Assembly (NCBI RefSeq): GCF_017349075.1
Contig: NZ_JAFMOF010000001.1
Span: 62,001-126,000 of the forward strand
Reading direction: 5' to 3'
Origin: Streptomyces triculaminicus
GTDB taxonomy: Bacteria > Actinomycetota > Actinomycetes > Streptomycetales > Streptomycetaceae
Length of the DNA stretch: 64,000 nt
The position numbers were made by a program, and so were the translations under genes. Below the pieces are notes generated by a model. The model was not told where the DNA came from. It searched no databases and was given only the letters and a program-made list of their open reading frames with translations. This document shows positions 16,674-24,972 of this stretch, piece by piece (within the stretch, counting starts at the first letter, position 1; each line of letters opens with the position of its first letter).

Positions 16674-19600
16674 GTGAACCTCGACGACGTCGCCTACTGC
16701 GAAATCCACCCCACGGTCGGCATCGCACGGGTCGGCAACAGCCCGGACGAGTTCTTTCCGGGCCCGGAGGTGCCGGGGGCCGGGGTTCGCCCGGCAGGAG
16801 GATTCAAGGATGCCGACGGGCGGGTCAAACGTCAGGCGGCGCGCTTCCGCGTCTACGGGTTCGACAAGGACCACAACGTACTGGGTGAGGTCACGGCAGC
16901 CGAGGCGGACGTGACGTGGGCTGTCGAGCTGGCGAACGCCAAAGGGGCATGGTTCCAGTTCAACGGCCGTTTCCATCAGTCGGAGTCACCGGACAACCGA
17001 CGTAACAAACACGTGGATCCCGCTGATCCCGAGGCGCGTACCGCACTGGTCATCGGACCTGGGGCCCGTAGCGTGAGCGGCCCGGACGCCGACGGGTCCG
17101 ACGCCCGGTTCGACACCGGAACGTTCCTGGGCACCCCCGTCCCCCTGGGGGAACTGCGTACGGACGAGGCGGGACGACTTCTCGTGCTGGGCGGATTCGG
17201 GCACTCGGCGTCCGTGAAGCCGGACAACCCGCTGATCACCTACGCCAACAACGACTTCTGGTACGACGACACCTCCGACGGGCCCGTCAGGGCGACCGTG
17301 AGCGTGCCGGGCGGGCGAACGATTCCGGTGACCCCCGCCTGGGTGATCGTCGCGCCACCCGACTTCGCGCCGGACGTCCCGAACCTGGTGACGCTCTACG
17401 ACGTCGCCCGCGAGGCCGCCGAACGCGCCGGCCGGCTGCCGCAGGCGCAGGAGGTGTCGTTCGTCCGCGACATCGAACCGCTGCTCACCCGGATCTGCGG
17501 GTACTCCTGGGTGAGCGCGAACGCCGCGCGCGGGCACGGCAAGGGCGAGTCGGCCGACTTCCTCGACCCTGATCGCTTCGCACAGCTGGCATCGAGCGCC
17601 CCCGACGCCGCACCGCTGCGACAGTCGGTGTTCGGCAGGCTGCGCACTCCCGGCGCCGACGACGTGACCCAGGCGAACTACACGTTCATGCCGCAGCTCG
17701 CGGGGGACGACGGCGATCCGATCGAAGGAAAGCCCCGCACCTGGTTCACGCTCCTGCCCGGCCAGTACGAACGGATGCGCAGGTGGGCCGAAGGCGACTT
17801 CGTCGCCGACGGCACCGGCACCGCCGCCGGACCCCTGCCGCCCAACGACCTGCCCCTGAACGAACTGCCGCCGGCGGAACGGCCGCACGCACTGGTTCGG
17901 GCCGCGCTCGAAGCATGTGTGGGCGGCCCGTTCTTCCCCGGCATCGAGATGACGTTCATCGCCGACGAGCCCACGACCTGGGCCGCACCGTTCCGGCTCC
18001 GGGAGGGCCTGGCGGCAGGGGATATCACCAAGTACATGGCCGTTCCGTGGCAGGCCGACTTCTACGAGTGCAACACGCACTGGTGGCCGGCCCAACGCCC
18101 GGACGAGGTCCTCCCCGAAGAGCAGTACCGCGAGCTGATCCGGGCCGCGTCGGACCCGTCGGAACCGACCGAGATGGACGTCTACCGCAAACCGTGGGCG
18201 CGCGGTGTGGGGATCCAGCTGGTCCCCGCCCCCGAGCTCGAGCGACTGCCCGGCGAGAGCGCCCAGCACTACCGGGAGCGGGTCAACAGGCTCTGGGCCG
18301 TACTCCGGGACAAGGCGGGCGACAATGAGATGGTCGAGAAGTGGAGCAGCCTCGGCTTCGTCGTCTCCCGCCCCGGCCCGGACGGGGAGCCGGTGCTGGT
18401 GGAGACGGAGCGCGCCGGGCAGGTCGGACTGAGCGACCGCGAGTGGTTCTACACGCTCCAGCACCCCGACCAGTTCCCCCAGCAGGCGCAGGCCGCCCGG
18501 CACTACGCGGAGGCCGTACTCGAAGCGGCCCGGGCCGCGTCCTTCCTCCCCCTGACACTGCGCCCGTTCCGGTACACGCGTGACGCGCTGGAGGCACGCC
18601 TGCAGCTGATCTACACCACGCTGGTGGCCGAATCGGAGAACTTCGACCCAGGGCTGAACCCGACCTTCCGCGCCCGCCACGACATGGTCGAGCGCATCCG
18701 GCAGTTCGCGCCGTTCAACCTCCTCGACGGCGCGTGGCTGCGCAACATCACCCGGGCCGGGCCGATCAGCGAGATCCAGTCGTTGCTGTTCTCCATCTGG
18801 ATCGACGAGATGGGCGGCGGCGATCCCACCCTGAACCATGCCAATCTCTACGACGATCTGCTGCACAGCGTCGGCCTGTACCTGCCGCCGGTGGACTCCT
18901 ACGAGTTCGCGATGCTGCCCGAGATGCTCGACTCGGCGTACACCGTCGGGGCGTTCCAACTGGCCATCTCCCAGCACTCCCAGCAGTTCTTCCCGGAGAT
19001 CCTCGGCATGACGCTGCAGTTGGAGTGGGAAGTGGTGGGGCTGGTCCCCACGGTCAGGCTGTTCGACCACCACGGCATCAACGCGCAGTTCTACAGGATG
19101 CACATCGGCATCGACAACGCCGTCTCGGGGCATGGGGCCAAGGCCCGCGACGCGGTGGTCCAGTACCTGGAAGAGGTCTACAACAGCGGTGGCGAAGAGG
19201 CCGTCCAGCAGCAGTGGCAGCGCATCTGGAACGGCTACGTGGCCTTTTCGATCACCGGGCAACTGGGCGAGGACCTCAAGGCGCTGCTGACCGCACCGCC
19301 CACCACGACCGATCGCCTGATCGACCTGATCCAGCGCAAGGCGCCGTTCGCCTCGCTCAACCACGACGGAAAGCAACTGGGCGGGACCAGGATCAACGAC
19401 TGGTTCCTCGACCCGCCCGGCCTGCTCCGAGCCCTGCAGGAATCCGGCCTCATCCAGGCGGGCGACCCGGAGCACAGCCCCTTCTTCGAACTGACCGCCT
19501 ACACCGGCCCCATGTACAAGGTCTTCACCGACAGCGAGCTGGAGCTGTGGCGTCAGTGGACACGGTCGCTGGCCGCCCCCGCCCCGCACCCCGTCCCCGT

Positions 19601-20108
19601 CGTCACCCCGCTCAAGGCCATGACGCTGCTGGTCGACACCCTGCGTCCCCGCCAGACGGGGGTCCCCGCACACGCCCGCAAACTCATCACCGGCCCCGAT
19701 CCCGTGGATCCCGCCGGGACCAGAACGGAACCGGTGGCCTGGTGGTTCACACAGCCGACCGCTTCGCTCCTGGCTGCCATCGCCCATCCGGACAACGGGC
19801 TCATCTCACCCGGTCACCCTGAACTGAGCCCCTTCGTCGAAGATCTGCTCGCCCCCACCAACGCCATGGGCAGGGCGTTCTCCGCGGTGGTGCCGGGCAC
19901 GGGCAGGACCGGCCGCGACGTCACCATCGCGTGGATCGCGGCGGGATGCCCCCTGCCGGACCTGGCACCTCCACAGGCCAGGGTCCTGCTGTCCACGCCC
20001 ACAGCGGTGATGGCCGACGCCCTCGCAGGGGCCGTCGCCGGAGCCGTCGCTGGGGCCGTCGTCGGGGCCGTCGAGCCCGAGATCACCGGCATGGGAGCCG
20101 TCCACTGA
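16674..20108 (+). CDS. LodA-type CTQ quinoprotein oxidase fused to a diiron (haem-oxygenase-like) domain
   Basis: A 1144-residue protein, GTG start with GGAG upstream. Residues 1 to about 620 are a LodA/GoxA-like domain: CEIHPTVGIARVGNSPDEFF at the N-terminus and CVGGPFFPGIEM around Cys415, then CNTHWWPAQRPDEV around Trp470/471. The cysteine and one of these tryptophans should form cysteine tryptophylquinone. LodA enzymes oxidise amino acids to give H2O2. Residues about 630-870 form a second domain of the iron-containing redox (HDO) type, with DEMGGGDPTLNH (E712, H722), a helix with E775 and FDHHGINAQFYRMHIGID (D798-H800). The last 250 residues are unassigned and end in an Ala/Gly/Val repeat. 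LodA proteins are normally about 650-800 residues. It is coupled to the LodB-like gene. Confidence 0.88.
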   Translation: MNLDDVAYCEIHPTVGIARVGNSPDEFFPGPEVPGAGVRPAGGFKDADGRVKRQAARFRVYGFDKDHNVLGEVTAAEADVTWAVELANAKGAWFQFNGRFHQSESPDNRRNKHVDPADPEARTALVIGPGARSVSGPDADGSDARFDTGTFLGTPVPLGELRTDEAGRLLVLGGFGHSASVKPDNPLITYANNDFWYDDTSDGPVRATVSVPGGRTIPVTPAWVIVAPPDFAPDVPNLVTLYDVAREAAERAGRLPQAQEVSFVRDIEPLLTRICGYSWVSANAARGHGKGESADFLDPDRFAQLASSAPDAAPLRQSVFGRLRTPGADDVTQANYTFMPQLAGDDGDPIEGKPRTWFTLLPGQYERMRRWAEGDFVADGTGTAAGPLPPNDLPLNELPPAERPHALVRAALEACVGGPFFPGIEMTFIADEPTTWAAPFRLREGLAAGDITKYMAVPWQADFYECNTHWWPAQRPDEVLPEEQYRELIRAASDPSEPTEMDVYRKPWARGVGIQLVPAPELERLPGESAQHYRERVNRLWAVLRDKAGDNEMVEKWSSLGFVVSRPGPDGEPVLVETERAGQVGLSDREWFYTLQHPDQFPQQAQAARHYAEAVLEAARAASFLPLTLRPFRYTRDALEARLQLIYTTLVAESENFDPGLNPTFRARHDMVERIRQFAPFNLLDGAWLRNITRAGPISEIQSLLFSIWIDEMGGGDPTLNHANLYDDLLHSVGLYLPPVDSYEFAMLPEMLDSAYTVGAFQLAISQHSQQFFPEILGMTLQLEWEVVGLVPTVRLFDHHGINAQFYRMHIGIDNAVSGHGAKARDAVVQYLEEVYNSGGEEAVQQQWQRIWNGYVAFSITGQLGEDLKALLTAPPTTTDRLIDLIQRKAPFASLNHDGKQLGGTRINDWFLDPPGLLRALQESGLIQAGDPEHSPFFELTAYTGPMYKVFTDSELELWRQWTRSLAAPAPHPVPVVTPLKAMTLLVDTLRPRQTGVPAHARKLITGPDPVDPAGTRTEPVAWWFTQPTASLLAAIAHPDNGLISPGHPELSPFVEDLLAPTNAMGRAFSAVVPGTGRTGRDVTIAWIAAGCPLPDLAPPQARVLLSTPTAVMADALAGAVAGAVAGAVVGAVEPEITGMGAVH

Positions 20109-21214
20109 TGAACACCCGCGCGCCCGAGGAGTCCTGCGATGCGGTGATCGCGGGCGGGGGGCCTGCGGGTGCCGCGGCCGCCATCACCCTCTCGCGTCAC
20201 GGTGCGGCGGTCACCCTCGTCGACCCCGGCCGCACGCCCCGGTGGAAGCCCGGTGAGAGCCTCTCGCCACGGGCCAGGCCCCTGCTCGCACGCCTCGGCG
20301 CGCTCGAACGCGTCGCCGACGGATCGCACAGGCCCTGCTACGGGTACCAGTCCGCCTGGGGAAGGAGCACGGTGGACGAGACCGATTTCCTCGCCGGCCC
20401 TCATGGGCCGGGCTGGCATCTCGATCGCACCCTCTTCGACCGTACGCTCGCCGATGCGGCCCGCCGGGCGGGGGCCCGCGTACGGACCGGGCGGGTCGCG
20501 ACCGTACGACGGCTGCCCGGTCACTGGCGGCTGACGCTCGGCCGGGAGACGATCCGTGCCCGCTACTTCATCGACGCCACCGGACCGGGTGCGCGCCTCG
20601 CACGCCTCGCCGGGGGCACGGTCACCCGCTCCGACCGTCTGGTCGCGATCGCGGCCTGCCTGCCGCGTGGTGCCGTGCGCCGCGGCGTTCCGCACACCTC
20701 GCTCGTCGAGTCCACGACCCACGGCTGGTGGTACACCGCACCGCTGCCGGGTGGCCATGCGGTCGTCATGATGATGACGGACGCCGACCTCGTCGCCGAA
20801 CAGGCCTTCCATGCACCCGAGCGCTGGTGGAGCGCCCTGATGGCGACCACGCACGTCCGCGAACGCGTCGTTCGCGGAGCAGCGGTACCTCGAGTCCGGC
20901 TGCGCGTCGCCCGGGCGGCGACGTCCTGTACGACCGCGGCGGCCGGGCCGGGCTGGGCCGCGGTCGGTGACGCCGCCACCTCGTCCGATCCCATCGCCGC
21001 ACGGGGCATCCTCACGGCCCTCGCCACGGGCATCACAGCGGCCGACGCCGTTCACGCGGACGCCGCCGGAAAGCCGAGGGCACTGGAGACCTACGCGGAA
21101 CGGGTCAGGACGATCCACAGCGAGTACCTGCGTGCGCGCACCCTCTGCTACCGGGGCGAACAACGCTGGGACACGCCCTTCTGGGCCCGGCGCCGGGCAG
21201 AGACCGGCGTCTGA
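20108..21214 (+). CDS. LodB-type FAD-dependent tryptophan hydroxylase (CTQ maturase)
   Basis: A 368-residue flavoprotein whose ATG overlaps the LodA stop by one base (TGATG), so the two are co-translated. The N-terminus has the FAD Rossmann motif VIAGGGPAGAAAAITLSRHG and WKPGESLSPRARPLL. A second motif, WAAVGDAATSSDPIAARGI, matches the GD-x(n)-DP-x(n)-G motif of group A flavin monooxygenases and tryptophan-halogenase-like enzymes. LodB-family proteins hydroxylate the LodA tryptophan as a first step of quinone cofactor formation. That role is inferred from the pairing. Confidence 0.9.
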   Translation: MNTRAPEESCDAVIAGGGPAGAAAAITLSRHGAAVTLVDPGRTPRWKPGESLSPRARPLLARLGALERVADGSHRPCYGYQSAWGRSTVDETDFLAGPHGPGWHLDRTLFDRTLADAARRAGARVRTGRVATVRRLPGHWRLTLGRETIRARYFIDATGPGARLARLAGGTVTRSDRLVAIAACLPRGAVRRGVPHTSLVESTTHGWWYTAPLPGGHAVVMMMTDADLVAEQAFHAPERWWSALMATTHVRERVVRGAAVPRVRLRVARAATSCTTAAAGPGWAAVGDAATSSDPIAARGILTALATGITAADAVHADAAGKPRALETYAERVRTIHSEYLRARTLCYRGEQRWDTPFWARRRAETGV

Positions 21215-21301
21215 CGCCGCCGGTGTGCCCGGCCTCGAGCCTGGCGGTGCGGCTGACGGTGGTCGGTGAGTCGGCGTGCCGGCTCGCCCTGAGCCGTTGG
21301 T

Positions 21302-21834
21302 TCATCCGGCCATCAGAGCCGTGGTGATGAGCAGGATCGCGGTGATCTGGCACAACGCGCCCGCGTGGACGCAGCGGTGCTTGGCGGTGGCGATGCGGGC
21401 GACGGTGACGAGTTCGCCGATCAGGGGGGTGAGGGGTCCCGGGCGGTGTCGGCGAGTGCTTGGCGCAGGGTGCGGGGGTCGGGTGTCCGGCGGATGTCGG
21501 CGAAGTAGGCGAGGGGTGTCCTCGTCGCCAGGGGCTGCGCAGGCGGCGGGGGTGATGGCGGCGAGGAGGAGGATCAGGGCGGCGGTCCAGGCAACGCACC
21601 CGGTCCACCACAGCGATTGGGCGGGGGTGGACAGGACGGCGGGGTGCCAGGGGCGGCCGACGAGGACGGTGACGGTGACGCCGGCGGCCGCGACCGCCAC
21701 GGTGAGGAGGGTGGTCGCCTTGGTGTCGGCCTGGCCGATCTCCCTCCGGCTCTCCGTCAGGAGCCGGAGTGCGAGGTCGGTGGTGGTGTCGGCCGGTGGG
21801 GAGGGCGGGGCCGCCGGGGGAGGGCTGCTGACAT
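21302..21834 (-). pseudogene. PycTM-type (Pycsar) membrane effector with apparent frameshifts
   Basis: Pieces in two frames make a typical Pycsar TM effector of about 175 residues. They are LALRLLTESRREIGQADTKA followed by two hydrophobic segments (LLTVAVAAAGVTVTVLVG and CVAWTAALILLLAAITPAA). Next, in another frame, comes TPLAYFADIRRTPDPRTLRQ. Back in the first frame are LIGELVTVARIATAKHRCVH and a final hydrophobic helix ending ALMAG. The ATG at 21834 is also out of frame with the first block. One-base changes in three G/C runs (21816-21820, 21531-21534, 21424-21429) would restore a single protein. PycTM effectors bind a cyclic nucleotide messenger and disrupt the membrane. Here it follows a cyclase and an NTPase gene. 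Confidence 0.75.
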
Positions 21835-21843
21835 GGGGGCTGC

Positions 21844-24012
21844 CTATGGGGTGAGGAGACGGGCGTCGTCGGGTCGGCCCGAGGCGGCGGCGGTCTCCTG
21901 TATGAGGAGGCGCAGCCGCTCGCTGCCGTCGTGATCGGCGGTGAGCTCGGGCAGCAGCCGCTCGGCCAGGTAGTGGCGTGACGGCTTGTGTGCCCGGGCG
22001 CAGGCCAGCCAGGTGTGCAGCAGCTCCCGGACGTCGTCGGCCCTGTCCGGGGCGCTCAGCGCTTCGGTCCACAGGTTGCGGACCTGGTCGCGGGTCCGCT
22101 GCGGTACACCGGGCCGGTCGTCGGCCAGAAGGGCGAGCAAGGAGACGCCCAGCAGCGTGTCCTCGTCGGCGTCGGCGGCGTGGTTGGCGCGCAGGAAGAG
22201 CGTGAGGCCCAGGCGTCGCCACCGCGCCTCGCCTTCCTCATTTTCTTCGCCTTCCTCGCTCTCCTCATCGGCTTCGCCGGTGCCGAACACCCAGGAGTGC
22301 AGGTGCTCGGTCACCGTCCGGATGGCGGTGGCGTCGCCCACCTCGGCGATCCACCACAGCGCGTCGCCGCACTCGCCGAGCAGGTCCGGCTCGTCGCCCT
22401 CGTCCTCGGCCTCCCCCTCGTCCTCGGTCCCGGCCGCCTGGTCCAGCATGGCCTGCAGCGCGTTCTCGACGACGGTCAGCGCCTCAGCGGGCGTGCGGGC
22501 GCCGAGCGTGTCGGTGCGGGTGCTGTAGGCGTGCACCGCGGTCCAGCACAGTTCCGGTTCCGGGCCGCTGCTCCAGTCGGCGAGCACGTCGTGCACGTCG
22601 TCGGCCGACGCGTCGTACTCCGCCAGGTAGTTCATCGCCGTGGCGGCGACGCGGCGGGCCGACTCGTTCGGGGACATCGCCCACACGGTCAGCAGGTCGT
22701 CCGAGGCGCCGGGGAAGTCCACCAGGCCGAGGAGCATCGCTCCCTCCGCCAGGGCGTCCTCCGCCGGCAGGACCTGGCTCAGCGGGACCGGGCTGTCCTC
22801 GCCGTCGTACGCCAGCGAATCCAGCCACTCGGTCAACGGGCCACGGGTCTCGGGATGCTGCCACCAGACCTGCCCCAGCACGTGCAGGCGGTCGTCCTCG
22901 TCGTACATGCGGACGACCGGCCGCTCGGCGCCGTCGAACCGGGTCCCGGCGGGCTCCGCCAGGTAGGCGTGCGCCATCCCCAGCAGCCTGCTCATCCGGT
23001 CCGGGTCGAACACCGGGCGACCCACGGGCGTGCCGGGTTGCTCGACGGCGTACAACCCTTCCGCGAGCCGGTCACCGCACTGGATCAGCAGTGGATACGG
23101 CGCGGGGCCCAGGACCGACAGGGCGATCAGGAACGCCTTGTCCCACAGCGAGACGTCCGGATTGCCCAGGGCGGACGCGACCCGGCGCCGGTCGGCCTCG
23201 GTGTCGAAGTCCTCCAGCTCCGCCTCCGACACCGTGCCGCGCCGGTACCCGGCCAGGAGTCGGGCGTACGTGGGGCATTCGCGTGGTACCGGGGGCGAGG
23301 CCAGGAAAAGGCGAGTCGCCTCCAGCTGCATCAGCTCCGTGCCGAAGGCACGGTAGTCGTCGTCGCCGAGCAGTGACTCGAGGTGCCGGGCGAGCACGTC
23401 GCGAGGCGGCGCGGGCTCCCAGTCCACCGGCTCCACACCACTGAGCCGGACGTTGTGGTCGACGACGAGCACGAGGTACTGCTCGTTCTCGAGCAACCGG
23501 GAGGCTGTCGTCTCCAGAGCGCCGCGGGTCAGTACGCGTCCCTGCGGCGAGACGGGCAGGATGAAGCCGCCCGTCCGGGATTCCCGGTCGGGGATCCTCT
23601 CCGGTTCCGTCGTCTCCGCGAGGCGGTACACGTCGGTTCCGGCCACCTCGGCGAGCATCCTGGCCGCGGCCGTGGAGCGGCCGGTGCCGGGCTGGCCGCG
23701 CAGCACCACGTAACGCTGCGCGAGCAGCTGCTCGAGCGCCTTGGCGTGGTACGGACCGGGTACGTACACGCGCTCCAGCTGCTCCAGCCGTTCCGAGGGC
23801 ACCCGGCCCGCCTGCGGCAGCGCGGTGTCGGCGGGCCCGTGGTAGTGGTGATGCTGTGCCGCCGCGTGGAAGTTGTTGGTCAGCGTGCCGACATGGCCAC
23901 CACTGACCTGGGCTCCCTTGACCTTGTGCGAGAGGTCCGTGTGGCCGGCCGCGGCCCGCTGCCGTCGGCGCTGAGCCAGGGAACGGCGCCCCGGGATCTG
24001 CTGTCGCTCCAT
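21844..24012 (-). CDS. P-loop (STAND-like) NTPase with N-terminal shared adaptor motif
   Basis: A 722-residue protein from ATG 24012 (AGGAG upstream). Residues 31-46 read VKGAQVSGGHVGTLTN, a motif repeated at the end of the upstream cyclase. A His-rich stretch (AAAQHHHYHGP) follows. The P-loop GQPGTGRST lies at 106-114, with Arg where Walker A normally has Lys, and a Walker-B-like LVLVVDHN lies near residue 165. The rest is helical, with HEAT-like repeats and acidic Glu-rich linkers. I infer a sensor or scaffold ATPase of the STAND/conflict type, placed between cyclase and membrane effector. The three genes are co-directional. Confidence 0.7.
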   Translation of the reverse strand: MERQQIPGRRSLAQRRRQRAAAGHTDLSHKVKGAQVSGGHVGTLTNNFHAAAQHHHYHGPADTALPQAGRVPSERLEQLERVYVPGPYHAKALEQLLAQRYVVLRGQPGTGRSTAAARMLAEVAGTDVYRLAETTEPERIPDRESRTGGFILPVSPQGRVLTRGALETTASRLLENEQYLVLVVDHNVRLSGVEPVDWEPAPPRDVLARHLESLLGDDDYRAFGTELMQLEATRLFLASPPVPRECPTYARLLAGYRRGTVSEAELEDFDTEADRRRVASALGNPDVSLWDKAFLIALSVLGPAPYPLLIQCGDRLAEGLYAVEQPGTPVGRPVFDPDRMSRLLGMAHAYLAEPAGTRFDGAERPVVRMYDEDDRLHVLGQVWWQHPETRGPLTEWLDSLAYDGEDSPVPLSQVLPAEDALAEGAMLLGLVDFPGASDDLLTVWAMSPNESARRVAATAMNYLAEYDASADDVHDVLADWSSGPEPELCWTAVHAYSTRTDTLGARTPAEALTVVENALQAMLDQAAGTEDEGEAEDEGDEPDLLGECGDALWWIAEVGDATAIRTVTEHLHSWVFGTGEADEESEEGEENEEGEARWRRLGLTLFLRANHAADADEDTLLGVSLLALLADDRPGVPQRTRDQVRNLWTEALSAPDRADDVRELLHTWLACARAHKPSRHYLAERLLPELTADHDGSERLRLLIQETAAASGRPDDARLLTP

Positions 24013-24041
24013 GCGTGTGGTCTCCTGTGGCCTCTGCGCCC

Positions 24042-24785
24042 TCAGCCGTTGAAGGTGTTGGTGAGGGTGCCGACGTGACCGCCGCTGACCTGGGCCCCCT
24101 TGACGTTGACCACGCCCGCGCCGCCCGGCGCCGCCGGGCCGGTCTGCCCGGGCCGAGCGGCCGAGTCCGGTCCGGCCTCGGAGGGTTCGGCCCCCTGCCC
24201 CCGTCTCTCCGGTGCGTAGAGCCAGCCGGTCAGCACCCGGCTGCCGTTCTTGGCCGGGACGACCACCTGCCGGAACGCCTCCCGGTCGATGCCCTTGTGC
24301 CCCGGCCACACCGCGTCGTCGTACACGGTCTCCGAGACGCACAGGACGAAGTCGGTCCCCGGTCCGGCCCCGCGCAGGGACGACCTGAGCGGATCGCTGT
24401 CGAGCAGGCGGAAGGCCGAGTTGAGGGTGGAGCCGACCACATCGTTCTCGTCCTCGACGACCGTGCCCCGGTGCAGCACTACCCGCAGCCGGACGGGGGC
24501 GCCGTGGCCGTGGTTCTGCCGGCGGTGGGCCAGCTCCTCGGGCAGGGTGATGAGCAACTGCCGTAACAGCGCGGGCAGTCGGACGGCCGGGTCCACCAGG
24601 ACGAACAGCCCGTCGCCCCGGTACTCCGTGCGGCACGCGGCCTCATCGGCGCCCGACTCCTCGAGCAGCGCGCCCACGACGTCGTACAAGGTCTGCCGGA
24701 TCGCCTGCTGACCGGCGTCGTGGTGACGCTGCGAGTCCTCGATGTCGAACAGGAGCATGGTCCGCCGGGCCGGTACGACCGTCAT
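24042..24785 (-). CDS. Class III nucleotidyl cyclase-like protein with C-terminal shared motif
   Basis: A 247-residue protein, ATG 24785 with GGAGG eight bases upstream. Residues 10-17 (MLLFDIED) and 54-61 (EYRGDGLF) place the two metal-binding aspartates (D14, D58) of a class III cyclase. RLRVVLHRGTVVEDENDVVG and TLNSAFRLLDSDPLRSSL match the later part of the fold. By hand alignment Glu54 lies where guanylyl cyclases have their base-reading Glu, so the product is uncertain. After the catalytic domain comes a Gly/Pro/Ala linker and, at 228-243, VKGAQVSGGHVGTLTN, identical to the NTPase motif. Codon 74 (24564-24566) is TTA, implying bldA dependence. It is the first gene of the conflict-type operon. 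Confidence 0.72.
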   Translation of the reverse strand: MTVVPARRTMLLFDIEDSQRHHDAGQQAIRQTLYDVVGALLEESGADEAACRTEYRGDGLFVLVDPAVRLPALLRQLLITLPEELAHRRQNHGHGAPVRLRVVLHRGTVVEDENDVVGSTLNSAFRLLDSDPLRSSLRGAGPGTDFVLCVSETVYDDAVWPGHKGIDREAFRQVVVPAKNGSRVLTGWLYAPERRGQGAEPSEAGPDSAARPGQTGPAAPGGAGVVNVKGAQVSGGHVGTLTNTFNG

Positions 24786-24933
24786 CAAACAACCTCCGTG
24801 ACGCAAAGCCGCCGCGCATGGCCGGGTGAAGGGGGCATGGGAGCGGGCTGGTTGGTGCTGCACTTGTGTTCGGATCAGGATGCCGGACGGCGGCCGTGAA
24901 GACCACGACAGATGGCATGTTCCCGCCGCGCCG

Positions 24934-24972
24934 CAAACGGAGGAACAGGCCGCACTTCAAACGGAGGAACAG
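24934..24972 (+). repeat. 15-bp direct repeat containing duplicated ribosome-binding site
   Basis: CAAACGGAGGAACAG occurs at 24934-24948 and again at 24958-24972, a 24-base period. The second copy provides the GGAGGA ribosome site ending four bases before the Crp start codon. The first copy has the same site with no start codon after it. This is a short tandem duplication in the leader of the Crp gene. Confidence 0.8.

Noticed and set aside
16986..19787. A 933-residue antisense open frame inside the LodA gene
   Set aside because: Long antisense frames are common in high-GC DNA. This one is a GC-skewed Gly/Arg/Val-rich shadow with no domain and no ribosome site, while the opposite strand encodes a complete known enzyme.
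24042..24785. Calling the cyclase a canonical PycC (cCMP or cUMP synthase)
   Set aside because: The metal sites fit class III cyclases, but the residue near the base-reading position is Glu, as in guanylyl cyclases. I left the product open.
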